A stretch of DNA of 64,000 nucleotides from Niebla homalea (Eukaryota; Ascomycota; Lecanoromycetes; Lecanorales; Ramalinaceae). This document shows, one piece after another, positions 35,776 to 46,910 of this stretch. The stretch spans positions 682,001 to 746,000 of the forward strand of contig JAHGAU010000002.1 in assembly GCA_019925105.1 (NCBI GenBank), in the 5' to 3' direction. Numbering within the stretch: position 1 is the stretch's first letter; each line of letters begins with the position of its first letter. The notes beneath the pieces were generated by a model, which made no database searches, was not told the DNA's origin, and worked only from the letters and a program-made list of their open reading frames with translations. A program made the position numbers and the translations under genes.

Positions 35776-37263
35776 TCATGTGAAATACGGAATGACAGCA
35801 CTGCGAAAGCTCGTTAGCAGGCTACCCAACACAAGCCTTGATTGTCAGACGGGGTTTGGGACCCTTACCCGACCACCAAGGTTGCAGCGACTCCAATTAT
35901 GGCTCTTGTCGTTATCTTCTGCTTCTTCACCTGCTGTTCTAACAGCCGAGCTCTCTTCGCCGGCTGTTCCTCGCTATCACCCTCTGCATCCTCTTCATCA
36001 TCTAGCTCTTCTACTTTGCGTTTTGCCTTTGATGAGGTACCTTCGCCATCTAGCTTCCTCGCCTCCTGCACCATCTCCTTCGCCTTCTCGATCATCTCCT
36101 CAGGATTCTCGGGTAGAGGCAGCTCAGGCGCCTGTTGAGGCATTTCTATCTTCACGTTGGTGGTTGTCGTCTCGGTGTCGCCATTCGTCTCCACGTTGGT
36201 CTCCACGTCGACCCTGACCTTGTCCTTGTCACCAATCACAGACTCCGAGTCGGCCACGGATGCTGCGCCATCGAGAGCGGCTTGTAGGGACGCATTTGCT
36301 TCCCGAGTGGCGGCAGCATTAGCTTCTTTGGCGGCCTTCGTGGCCCTCGACTTCTTCATGCTCTTCTGCGGGCTGGCTCTCTTCTCAGGGGAGCCAGCCT
36401 TGGGCCTACCTCTTGCTTTGGGTGTCGCTGCTCGCGCGCCCCGCGCAGGAGTGCCATTTGTCTGGGGGAGATGCGCTTTGTCTCCAGCGGTGAATTTGAA
36501 TTTTGGGGGCGGGGATATTGATTTCTTTTTGGGGTCTTCAGAAGCAGAGGGGATGGCGGCAGGGTCCAAGAGAGCATGAATCCAAGGGACTATGCCATAA
36601 TCATCGGCGAGCTCAATAGCTATAGATTGCGTCAGAGGGGCTCGAGGCTGGTGTGTCATCGAAGCTGCCCTTACCGTAGTGCTCGGATATCCAGACATTC
36701 CCGGCAACTTCGTCCTGGGAGACTGAGGCCAATGATTTGACATACTCCTTTTCTGCCGTCTCTTCTGCGTGCTTGGCCCAGGGGAAGGCGGCTTTGAACA
36801 TTCCGGTGGCACTGACATATCCATCTCGGCTTCTCCGCTACTCCAATGGATCAGCAATTGGTCTCGAGGGATAGCGGATGGAGTCCCGCATCGACTTTTG
36901 CAGACGTACCATGAGGAAATATGAGGTTGGATGCGGCTGATTCTGCTGTGGGGCGAAGACCTCTGAGCCCTTTAGATTCTCCGGCAGAGGTGCGCGCAAG
37001 TGGGCATAATCGAATGGCCCAAGATTCTCTGGTTTGGTCGCGCTGACCAGTCCTACTTGACCCGGTCTGACTTTCAAATCTGTCTGGCCAAGGCGTCTCA
37101 AGCCTGTTAATTCGGAATCTAGATAAGTGCGAGGTCAGCTGTGGATGCGATCGGAGACCAGGTGGGCTATAATACGCTCTGGCGTTTCTTCAGGACGAAG
37201 CAGAGGATTTCGTTTCTTTGGCAGCGACCTTTGCGCATCTCCGTTGACTTCCTTGGGCGCCAT
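35776..37263 (-). CDS. BQT4: Bouquet formation protein 4-like, APSES/KilA-N with C-terminal membrane anchor
   Basis: Inner nuclear membrane protein that in fission yeast ties telomeres to the envelope. Five exons, complement(35776-35800, 35869-36619, 36675-36837, 36910-37118, 37176-37263), 411 aa. The APSES-like domain spans residues about 35-170: LRRLGQTDL, SATKPENLG, FDYAHLRAPLPENLKGS, RRSRDGYVSATGMFKAAFPWA and SQDEVAGNVWIS. A charged, Lys/Ala- and Glu-rich linker follows, with a long helix near EMIEKAKEMVQEARKL. The tiny last exon (25 bases) completes a single membrane segment, AIIGVAATLVVGAVIPYF, at the very end. Order and tail anchor match Bqt4. Confidence 0.88.
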
Positions 37264-37942
37264 GAGTCTTCAGATTTATCAAGTGCTCGAGATGGAGGTG
37301 AGATCTCGAGATGGTATTGAGATGCGATTGCTGGGCGCGTTCAGGGTTTGCTACCGAGATCGACAATCGCGGCTTGGTTTGGTACAGCGCATGGACATGC
37401 AAGCTCTGAACGGAAAGTGTATGTTTGCAGCAAGGATAGGTGAATATTTGATGATGAAGTGATGGATATGAGCTTGGAGGACGTTGTTCCGGAATAATGA
37501 TGATGCCACGCTGGTGCCACTAGACTAGGGGCAGCCGTTCGGAGGGAGGCTGGAACGCGGAATCTCACATTATTATTATTTGGTGGCTGACATGGAAAAA
37601 CCTGGGGGGCGGGCAAGCTCAGAGCACGCCGATTGCCGCATTAGGCTGGATCTTTCATCTTTGGTTCCACTCTTTTTTGGCTCAGTCATTCGAATGAAAT
37701 AGATCGTTGACGTCGGTGGTATTCAGATGCTTTCATAATTCACCATGAAAGGGAGATAGGTCGCTCGTGGGGTGTTAACATGATGGCCTTTTTCATCATG
37801 TATGATGGGCCGAGTGTCAAGTGAATGCCGTGGGGTAGCGAATGCCCCATTGCCCCACATGAAAACGCATCTTCTCACATTTGTGTTGTACTTCACCCAC
37901 ATCAACGTCGTGACATAGCAAAGTCTGGTCCACCACGCAATC
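37264..37942. promoter_or_regulatory. Shared intergenic region, BQT4/RDI1 divergent pair
   Basis: 680 bases between divergent ATGs. No specific element recognised; short ORFs are not supported. Confidence 0.4.
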
Positions 37943-38785
37943 ATGGCTAGCCAAGATGATGATCTGCAAGCCTCTACAACTGAGGGATACAAGATAGGCG
38001 ACAAGAAGACGGTGGAAGAGTATGCAAAGCTAGGTAGGCCGTACATTCCACCATGTCAAATCGCAAACCGTCTTGTAGTGTGATAAGAAACATGCGTGCC
38101 TTGCGACCAGTCCTTTAGCTTCTCTTGTCTAATGTCTTTGTCCTTGTCCTCACAATTGCACAGATCAAAATGATGAATCTCTCAATCGTTGGAAGGCCTC
38201 CCTTGGCATATCATCCAGTCCCGCAATACCTGTCGACCCCAAAGATCAACGCCGCTGTGTTATCAAAACTCTTGCCCTGGAAGCCGACGGTCGGCCTGAC
38301 ATCACCATTGATCTCACCACACCTGGAAGCCTCGAGTCGTTGAAAAGCAAGCCGTTCAGCATCAAGGAAGCCGCCAAGTTTCGGATGAAGGCCAACTTTG
38401 TCGTCCAGCATGATGTGCTGAGCGGACTGAAGTATCTTCAGGTGGTGAAGCGCAAGGGTATCAGGGTCGCCAAGACTGAGGAAATGCTTGTATGTACCAT
38501 CTGACATTCACCTCTGGCTAGTGTCTAGTCTGACCAGTTGCTTCCAAAAGGGCTCTTATGCTCCCAACACCCAAGAGAAACCTCTCTACGAGAAGAAATG
38601 TAGCTTCTGCATGGCTCCCTAGAAACCGTACCATCAGCTAATCCATCCTAGTCGAGGAAGATGAAGCGCCAAGTGGAATGCTCGCCCGCGGTCACTACGA
38701 AGCTGTTTCCAAATTCACCGACGACGACAATAAGGAACACTTGAAATTCGAATGGTCTTTTGATATTGCAAAAGACTGGAAATGA
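37943..38785 (+). CDS. RDI1: Rho GDP-dissociation inhibitor
   Basis: Cytosolic chaperone that extracts prenylated Rho GTPases from membranes and keeps them GDP-bound. Four exons 37943-38033, 38164-38489, 38551-38599, 38652-38785; 199 aa, the usual length. An acidic N-terminal arm precedes the immunoglobulin-like fold: LNRWKASLG, VIKTLALEADGRPD, KEAAKFRMKANFVVQHD, VLSGLKYLQVVKRKG, GSYAPNTQEKPLYEKKF, EAPSGMLARGHYEA and a C-terminal FEWSFDIAKDW. All are conserved RhoGDI positions. Converges on PPG1; stops are about 170 bases apart. Confidence 0.95.
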
Positions 38786-38956
38786 TCCTCTCTCTCAATG
38801 CGTTAGCGACAGTTCCATTGGAAGGCGCAGCATCTTTGCATGGCACGCTTTGCTCCGGATAGCGGATTGAATGAACCCCCAATCAGGGGTATTAGATCTC
38901 TACATCTCCAAACGCCGTGCTGGATGCTATGGTATCTCGAGGTATAAGGACAGAAA

Positions 38957-39922
38957 CTACAGAAAATACTCCACCATGATCCCCTGCCCGTCCTGGCCCT
39001 GGTTCGGAGCATTCTGTTGCTCACTTCGGTGCAAATCATTCTCCGGCGCTGCGTCGAAGACATTGAAAAATCTCTCCCCTGTGTCGCTGACTTCTAAAAC
39101 GCTCGCCATGTTGCCGCACCTATAACAATAATTTGGTGCACTCCAGACCGTGCTCAGCCGGTCGTCGTAAAGTATTTGGTACCCTTCTTGGCACAGTTGA
39201 TGCGCCCGAAGAATGTGGGTCATGGAGTTGACATCAAGAAACTTCCTCACCACTTGCGCTCCGAATGTATAGCCGGCTCCCCGAGGACTCAGGCTGAATT
39301 CGTCCTTGTCGGGATCTGGATCACTCCAGACAAGATCTGCCATGGGCCCCTCGTGCGGGATTTCTCGGAATCGATCGATAATCTTGATCTGGTCCACACT
39401 ATGAATGCTTGGACTGAGGCCCCCATGTACACAGAAGATATCATCGTTGATGACGACGCTCAATGTCAGGAAATCAAACATGTCGGTAAAGTAGTGCCAA
39501 ACATTCGCGTTTCCATATTTGCGATTACACTCGGTGTAGAAGCCGTATGACTGTGTGACACCTCTTGACTCATGATTGCCCCTGATCAAGTGTACTCGCG
39601 ATGGATGACGTAGCTTGAGGCAGACAAGGAGGGAAATGGTCTCGATGGAGAAGAGGCCGCGATCGACGTAGTCCCCCAGGAACAGATAATTGGTGTCGGG
39701 AGAGAAGCCCCCAATCTTGAATATCTCAATCATGTCAAAGAACTGGCCATGAATGTCCCCCACGACGGTGACTGGTGCTGCGATATGGACAACATTGCTT
39801 TCCTTCATAAGAAGCTCCTTGGTTTTGGCGCATATTGCTTCAATGACGGAATCGGCGAGCAGCTCCTTTTTGTAGAGACGCTCTATACACTCGTCTAGAT
39901 CGACGCTGGCTATTTGAGCCAT
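38957..39922 (-). CDS. PPG1: PP2A-like serine/threonine phosphatase Ppg1
   Basis: Catalytic phosphatase of the PP2A group; in yeast Ppg1 acts with the Far/STRIPAK-like complex. Single exon, 321 aa. Metal-site motifs: GDIHG (55-59), GDYVDRG (83-89) and RGNHE (114-118), with further HGG and HQLCQEGY. NVVHIAAPVTVVGD near the N-terminus resembles Ppg1 (NVIHIxTPVTVVGD) more than Sit4 or PP2A proper. The C-terminus has a Gln-rich insert, then ends in YFL, the PP2A-type carboxymethylation terminus. Sit4 or Ppe1 is the main alternative name, less likely. Confidence 0.88.
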   Translation of the reverse strand: MAQIASVDLDECIERLYKKELLADSVIEAICAKTKELLMKESNVVHIAAPVTVVGDIHGQFFDMIEIFKIGGFSPDTNYLFLGDYVDRGLFSIETISLLVCLKLRHPSRVHLIRGNHESRGVTQSYGFYTECNRKYGNANVWHYFTDMFDFLTLSVVINDDIFCVHGGLSPSIHSVDQIKIIDRFREIPHEGPMADLVWSDPDPDKDEFSLSPRGAGYTFGAQVVRKFLDVNSMTHILRAHQLCQEGYQILYDDRLSTVWSAPNYCYRCGNMASVLEVSDTGERFFNVFDAAPENDLHRSEQQNAPNQGQDGQGIMVEYFL

Positions 39923-40678
39923 CAGCGATCAATCGTCCAGAATCGAAGTACAGGGACCTACCTGGAAGGCCAGGCATAATTTGCCTGGTGTCACGCAAGA
40001 CGTCTTACAGAGATTCCAGGTGCCGGGACTGCCTGTATTACAGACTGACTTCACACCAGCGATGCGCCGCATCTCGCATTCATGAGAGCCAGATGTAGTT
40101 ACAATAGAAATGTTCTGCATCTTCGAAATGCATACTTACCAACCGCAGGTCCTTATTTTGCATCCTCGAGATGTTTGTACACTTTTTTGCAGATGAGAGA
40201 GCCAAGGCGCCTGTCCTCATTCAGTTAGAATAGATCGAGATTACTTAAAGCCGCGACTGCAATTTCCCTTCTTTTCCCATTCGTAGTTCCTGATTTCTTT
40301 CCCTCACCAAAGCACTTACCATGCTATAGCATGTCCTTCCTCTTGGAAAGAGAACTCCTGAGAAACCCATTTCGTACTTGAAAAAGGCTGAGTCGAACAT
40401 AGCGGCTTTCAGCCGACGTAGGTCAACTTTCCCAAACTCTGCGTAGCGTATCACAGTGTCAAAGAATTTGGTATTTTGTTCAAGCGTTTCCATCCTCAGA
40501 TGCTTCCTCCGAAGCTTCACAATAAGGTGTCATGATGATTTCCTCCTCAACACGCAAACTACACCCATTTTCTCGAAAGTGTCGGCGTTTGTCTTGGGTT
40601 TTCTGTTGTCAATAGTGTAAACCTGTGCGCCAGCCACGAAGCTGCAAAGAGTCGAGAATAAGCTGTCTCGTGTGGAAC
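39923..40678. promoter_or_regulatory. Intergenic region of divergent PPG1 and zinc-knuckle genes
   Basis: 756 bases. A minus ORF (40245-40493 from its ATG, 82 aa) is not supported by homology; it might be a small gene or a leader element. Confidence 0.35.
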
Positions 40679-43215
40679 ATGGCACAAACGGGGCAACAGT
40701 ATCAGATGGCTCAGCAATATCAATATCCGCAGCAATACCAACAAGGTCAGAACAGTTCTCAGTATGCTGCTGCTCAGCATTATCAGCAGCAGCAGCAGCA
40801 GCAGCAGCAGTACAATTATGCTGCTAACCAGCCGAGCTCTCACCAATACCCACAAGGCTATCAGCTGCAGAACTATCAGCAGTACCAGCCGCAACAATAC
40901 AATGCCCACTCGCAAAACCAGCAGTACTCACAGCAATACCCCCATCAACCCAATCAGCAGTATGCTCAACAGTACTCTCAACAGTATCCGCAGCAGTCTC
41001 AGCACTATACAGAGCAATCACAACAGTACCCGCAACAGACACAGCAATACTCGCAACAGACACAGCAGTATCCGCAGCAAACACAGCAGTACTCACACCA
41101 ACCGCAGCAGTATCAGCAACAATTACAGCAGTATTCACAGCAACCGCAGCAGTACCAGCAACAAAACCCCCATCAACAATCCCCACAATATCCCCAATAC
41201 TCTCAGCATTTTCAACAGGTGCAAGGCAATGCCTCCGGTCAGGGTAATACTCAAGACCAGACTTATTCACACCCTTATCAAGCCCAGACCCAACAAAACT
41301 TCGTTCAGCCAACTCTTCCTGGTCAAGAGACTTGCTACAACTGCGGAGTTCCAAGTCACATGGCTCAGAATTGTCCTGAACCCCGTCGAGAGGTCCCAGC
41401 GTACGTATCTTGCTGCTCTTCGCTTGTAATGTTGTCCTGATGTGCAAGCAGCGGTACCATCAAACGTCAGAAGCGTCAATATTATGCCAAGAACCAGCAT
41501 AGCTACAACACCGCCGTGAATACCAACACTCCTCACCCGCAAGGCCACAATCAATCAGCGTTTGCCCAGAATCAGTCCTACAGTCCAGCTACACCCCACT
41601 CGGCCCGTTCATCCATCTCACAACAATGGCAGCCCGGGCTTTATCAGCAGCAAGGCCATGTCCAACAGCACCAGCTGCCCTTTCAACAGGATCAACAAAT
41701 GGCCCAACAAAACCTCTATCAATCACAGTCCTCACCACATGATTATCCCTCTTACAACACGCCCGCGACTCCTGGGACTAACTCTCAATTTGACTTCATG
41801 CACCACCATCAACTAGCAGCACCGCAAGCTCAATACAACGATGCAAGTGAATCAGCACAGCCCGCCCATCCCAATTCTCTCCCTCCAGCAGATGATCAGC
41901 CGGATGCAGTCTCGGACGGTCAGAATGCCCAGGTTGAAACAGAAGTTGACTCTGCAAATGTTGATGACGAGCCTGAGGAAGATGATCTAGCTTCGTTGGA
42001 CATACCGGACCTGCCGCCAAGCACAAAGCAGTATGGTAAGTGATCTCATGCAAAGATGTCTGTAGTCCCATATTCAACTGTCAGCAGGAGAAGCAATCAT
42101 AAGGCGCGTTGGTAGGGCGCTCCCGTCTAATTCTATTGTTGCCGACGCAATTTCCCCGTTACCGTTTCCAGACGTCGACGGCAGGTGCCAATCAAAGTAT
42201 TACGAGAATGTTGGCAAGATATTGGAAATGCAAGAGATCAGGGTGTCGCCTTACTGGAAGGATGTGCAAGACGACACGATCTTCCGGCTGATTGTGGATG
42301 ATGGCAAAACCACGTCCGTTGATGAGTGCTTAGAAAAGATCCAGCAAAGACTCAGGCCACAGACCGAGGAAGAATTGCTGCACAAATCCCGCAGTGAATC
42401 GCGCAGCGTGGCCCCTCGGTCCGCTGAGGCCATTGGAATGGCAGAGAGCCTGGAAACTTTGGAACGTGCTTTGGCCGAGGCCAAAGCTAAACAGGCGGAG
42501 ATGATACGAAACAGGAAAAAGATCAAAGAAAGGCAGCAAAGCGATGCACAACATAATCAACCGGAAAATGCCATGCAGTCGCCAACGGTGAAGAAAGAAC
42601 ATCAATCGCCACCATTCTCCGCATCCCCGAATGGGTCAGCTGTGGGATCACGAAGCACCGAAGACGTTCTTGCATCTTTGGGTGTGACCGGTGCCTCCAA
42701 ATCTGCAACGCTGGTCACTGGCCGCGGAAATCAACGAGCCACCGGTACCATGTCGCCTCACTGCCCTCAACAGCAGACTCAGCAAGTTCCAGGAGTGAAC
42801 GGTTATGCACAAGGTTCTCCGCCAGCTAAATCCCAGGCTCAGCATTTGCCACAGGCCCAAACGATTCAAACACCCACTTATAGCGATGGCTCTAATGTTC
42901 ACAGTCCTGATTCTAGCCGCAGGCTATACGTGAATGGCACCAATGGTAATGGGCCTTACCCGTATGCTGTAGAAGAGTCTACTTTGTCACCCGCACAGTA
43001 CCAGAGTGAGAGATCCCAAAGCCACAAGAGGAGCTATGATCAACGAGAGGAATCATCATCCTCTGAAGATGGCTCTTCCCCTCGGCGCCAGGAAGACGAC
43101 ATCTTGCCAAAGCACAAGAAGCGCCAGCCGCAGGTTGCGGCAGCCTACAGGTAAGCTTTGCTCCGTCACTGTCCAAGATCTCATATTCTAATGGCTATGT
43201 AGCCGGCGTTGGTAA
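40679..43215 (+). CDS. Q/Y-rich CCHC zinc-knuckle protein
   Basis: Four exons 40679-41400, 41452-42035, 42088-43150, 43203-43215; 793 aa. The first 215 residues are a prion-like tract of QQY/QQYPQ repeats including nine consecutive Gln. One zinc knuckle, CYNCGVPSHMAQNCPEP (about residues 217-233), indicates single-stranded RNA or DNA binding. After more Q-rich sequence and an acidic patch (about residues 420-440), a compact segment follows (RCQSKYYENVGKILEMQEIRV region), then a coiled coil (ESLETLERALAEAKAKQAEM) and a disordered basic tail. The last exon encodes only the final four residues ending RRW. Probably an RNA-binding or granule protein (inference); not assigned to a named family. Confidence 0.82.
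40690..41240 (+). repeat. Coding QQY / CAG-rich low-complexity tract
   Basis: A purine/CAG-biased imperfect repeat within exon 1 of the zinc-knuckle gene. Nine uninterrupted CAG codons occupy 40784-40810; the rest alternates CAG/CAA with TAC/TAT, giving Gln-Gln-Tyr units about every 4-8 residues. Prone to length change. Confidence 0.85.
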
Positions 43216-44274
43216 GTGCCTTGCTACGTGGCACGTTCGAGGTTGCATTTCCAACATGCTCTGATCTTCTTGAAGAATAAATCTCGGTATGCATCATAAA
43301 AGCATGGTGTTTGGTTTCTTTCATCAATAAATCATGCAGAACGCTCTTGGAAAACGGTGAAATTAATGTTCGTCTTGCGCGTGATCGATTGATCCAATTT
43401 GCACGCGATTTGTAAGAAGGGCAAGATCATTGACCTCAATCTTCATCCTCATAGTGTTTTTGAAGAAATCGCTGTTCCATTGTTGTACGTTTCTAATCAG
43501 TGAACTCATGCCCACGAGCTTTCAATCCGCACCAAGCAAGAATATCAAGGATCCTGTGTCCCCGTCAAAGTATTGAAATTTGTATGAATTCCCGTATCAT
43601 TGTAATGAATCAGCATCTTCCTTTTCCGAGGTAGGCAGCGTTGTTAAAGTCAAGGTATCACAGTAAGCTATTGGTAGAACTGAAACGTAATGTGAATGCT
43701 GTCTGACCGGATGAGGAGTCGCTTCACGTGCCCTTGCGTAGGAGAAGCTGTGTGGCAGACGGCCAGAACCTTACAATTCGAGTCGGCCTTAATGGCAAAA
43801 CCTTGAGGCTGCCCAAGTCTTCGTAGAGACATTATTGTGTAAGGTCTTGGCCTTTAAGCCATGCTCTTTGCGTCTGTAGAATTCCCACCCGAATTGGTTA
43901 ATTCGACTCATGAATTCTACACCCGCCGAGAGCCATTGCCCCAAGGCAGCAAGACCAATCAGCGCTCGGATGGAGTGTTCTGGATACATAAAGTAATCTA
44001 TGACCGATCCTCCGGTCATATGTACTGGGTCAAGTACGCGAACACATGTCCATCAAATCCTTTGCTTATACGCATGGATCTGGAGGACGTTTATGGGCCA
44101 TTCGCCAGCTCTCAAGGTTCACATGAGATATCCATCGTCATGGAGGATGAATTGTACGTCAAGCGTGTAGTGCTCAAATAAGGAGCGCTCATCCTCCCGG
44201 AACTCTTAACATTCATGCCAAGTCAAGCATTCGATGCGCACCACCACCACAATCATACATCGGGTCATGCATAC
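43216..44274. other. Intergenic with one weak ORF
   Basis: About 1 kb between convergent genes. Apart from the ORF listed at 43861 it holds no supported feature. Confidence 0.4.
43861..44181 (+). CDS. Hypothetical 106-residue protein, weak
   Basis: ATG to stop, 106 aa, with a reasonable mix of aromatic and charged residues (MYWVKYANTCP, LIRMDLEDVYG). No family recognised, no intron evidence, and an ORF of similar length overlaps on the other strand. It could be a small fungal-specific gene, a terminal exon or chance. Confidence 0.22.
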   Translation: MLFASVEFPPELVNSTHEFYTRREPLPQGSKTNQRSDGVFWIHKVIYDRSSGHMYWVKYANTCPSNPLLIRMDLEDVYGPFASSQGSHEISIVMEDELYVKRVVLK

Positions 44275-45870
44275 TCAGTAGATCGACTGCTCCATCTCCG
44301 TGATGTAGAGCTTAATATGTGAATCAATCTTCAGGAACTCTTCATGCGATGAACGAATCTCATTCTCGATATTCTCCTTCAGGTCGGCCATCTGTCACAT
44401 CCATCGTTAGCAAGTGCATCAGACTCCCACAACAAGGGGGGAGGAAGGTGGTATCTGAGAACAAGGAAATGACGGACCTTCTTCTCCGTCTGCTCAATCT
44501 TCACCCTCTTCCTCTCCATCTCCTTCTGCCGGTCCGTCCGCTCCTCGTTCAGTTTCCGGTGCACCGCCCTGAGCTCCTCCATCTTCTCCTTGGACACCTG
44601 CGCCTTCTCCCTGCTTGTCTGTCTGATCGCCTCGGTCCGGTCCGTCCATCTCTTCAGTTGTCGTTGGAGTAACGATTCCGTGTGCTCCACCTCGCGCACG
44701 TTGTTGCTCCGCTCCCCCAGCGCGTCACGTCGTTTCGCTGCTTTGAGGTTGACTTCGTCTTCCTTGTGGAGACCATCCGACACTTCCTCGAGGACTTTGA
44801 TGCACGAGGATACATCGTTCTTCACCTGGACGAACGTGGTGGCGCTGGTTTGGAGGGCGCGGGCCCGTTGCTCGAGACCGTCCATTTGAGATCGATCTTT
44901 GTTGAGGTTGGTTTGGAGTTCCGAGAGCTCGGTTTCCAGTGCGGCGGGGGATTGTGTGACGTATGGTCGCAGCTTCTTGCTCTCTTCCTGGATCCCCAAT
45001 CTGCGCGTGGTCCTGTCTTCCAGTGTTCCCGTCAGCCGACCTCGCTCCGATTTGACCGTCTCGAGGCGCTCGGCGATGCGTTCTTGGCCGCGCTTCAGTT
45101 CGAGCAGGCGTTGTTTGAGTTCATCGTTGCGTTTGGTTTTCTCCTTGACTTGCTGATCCATGACTTTGCGCTCGCGGCGCATTTCCTGTAGGCGGGATTC
45201 CATGTCCTGGTTCTCGCCGTAGAGGGTCTCGATGCGGGCTTTTGTGGTCTCGGCTTTGTTGAAGTGTTCATCAATGACGGCGGTTTGGGATTCGCGGAAG
45301 CGGACGAAATTGATGATGTACGAAAAGATGTTGACGAGGCGAGGATAGGTGGGTTTGAGGAGGTCGGTAAAAGAGAAGTCGTTGATGCCGCACTGTGTCG
45401 TTTCAGCAGTAATCACAGCGACCAGCAGATGTCAACCTGCTTACATCTACTAAGAGCTTCCTCAGAGAGACGTAGAAACCCATCAGGTTTCTCGTGTCTG
45501 CAGGCACAACTTCCATATATTCACCGCAGACATCTTCCGCTGCAGCGCGCATCGCAGGTTCCACAGTTTCCCTCGTTGCATTTAACAAGAGTTCCGCGAA
45601 CCATTCGAAGACCTTCTGGATCTGCTGTGGATTGGGATTCTTGAGGTCCTGCGGTGAGAATGGGACCCCGATGTCACTGATGCATCCTGCAATCTCCTCA
45701 TCCGGCTAAGCAAGCTATCAGTATGCGCACTTAGGTGGAGCGTTCATTGCGTATCTTACGAGGTGCATGAAAGCATTGCTGTCACTTTGCTGTTGCTGCT
45801 GCTTTGCCCTCCCTCCAGCACCTTGCCCCTGTGAGCGAAACTGCTGGCTCATTCGAGCATTGTAGTCCAT
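44275..45870 (-). CDS. NUF2: Kinetochore protein Nuf2
   Basis: Ndc80-complex subunit that binds microtubules at the outer kinetochore. Four exons, complement(44275-44391, 44478-45392, 45445-45705, 45760-45870), 467 aa. A Gln-rich leader of 30 residues precedes the calponin-homology domain: [58 protein letters not shown] and [22 protein letters not shown]. The remaining 300 residues are coiled coil, ending with [11 protein letters not shown] and [10 protein letters not shown]. The last intron has an unusual donor, GTCCGT, but splicing it restores the canonical tail. Confidence 0.93.
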
Positions 45871-46910
45871 ATTGCGTACACTGTGTTTGATGCGAACGAC
45901 TTAATCCAGACGGTCAGATCAACAACAAGCGACGGGCGTTTGAGTACAGTTGAATGCTCGTTGACGGCGGATTGAATAGTAAACAATCCGCTTGAAGCTT
46001 ACCGAATGGGGAAAGGTTCGCGTGACAACGGTCTCACGTGATTCTTGTGATATTTCAACATCTTTCACTTCGAAAGAAATGAGATTGACCTGAATAATTG
46101 CGTCCTCCCTTCTTTGAAGCGCAAGTGGTCAGCTTTCTCCACGGCGTTCGTGTTCTTGAATGATAGCCATCAACTAATGGCCTCGACCTCATGAAGCACA
46201 TTGGTCAGCGTTGGCTACCAATTCCAGCAATTGGCGGTGCTGCGAAGAGTCTCTAAATTACTCCCTCTGCTCAATAATGCATCACCACTGGTACCTCGAC
46301 GCTCGCGATGGGTAAGAAGCGACCATCGATGCGACAGTCTGATTTCACATGGAGAGCATGTGGTCCCAACATTCGCTGGAATGTTAACTAGTCTCCTAGT
46401 ATTATCGACCGTGTTCTCGGTTTTGACGAGGAATTGAAGAAGCTGTGGTGTTCCTCTGGAACGATGACCATCGGCCAGCTTCTACGCACTTGGGAGCTCA
46501 CTCTGCATGCACCCTTTCCCACATAGCAGAAACACGCGTTACCATTCTATCGAATAGGCAGAAGCCTACACTGACAGCACGATCCGTGTCAATAGGAACA
46601 TTAGCATGACCACTCCAACATCATGAAGGTCACATTGAATGATGATTCAAAGGTGAAACCGATAAGGCGTGTAAGGAGAAATGTGCCGTGCTTCATCTAG
46701 AACACCATTGTTGCGTTTCCGGCCTCCTCGTCTTGTTTAAAAGTTCATGCTCTGCTCCCTTTCCCTCCGCCTGCTTGATGGAAGAATTGAATTGGGACAT
46801 AGAAAAAGTTTAGGCTATCACGTTTTATTTTCCTCGGTTTTTCAAACTATTTGACCGATTTGCCCCTGTCTTTGAGCAAGAATCTTTATTCACAATCTCC
46901 TTCCACTGTG
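45871..46910. promoter_or_regulatory. Intergenic region of divergent NUF2 and chitinase genes
   Basis: 1.04 kb. A TTTTATTTT-type A/T block about 80 bases upstream of the chitinase ATG (46820-46830) is the only visible promoter-like feature. Confidence 0.35.

Noticed and set aside
36157..36579. 140-codon plus-strand ORF opposite BQT4
   Set aside because: Complement of the charged BQT4 linker; low-complexity shadow.
40824..41447. 207-codon minus-strand ORF and 221-codon plus ORF in another frame
   Set aside because: Shadows of the QQY repeat: CAG-rich DNA is open in several frames. Only the frame with the zinc knuckle and consistent splicing is kept.
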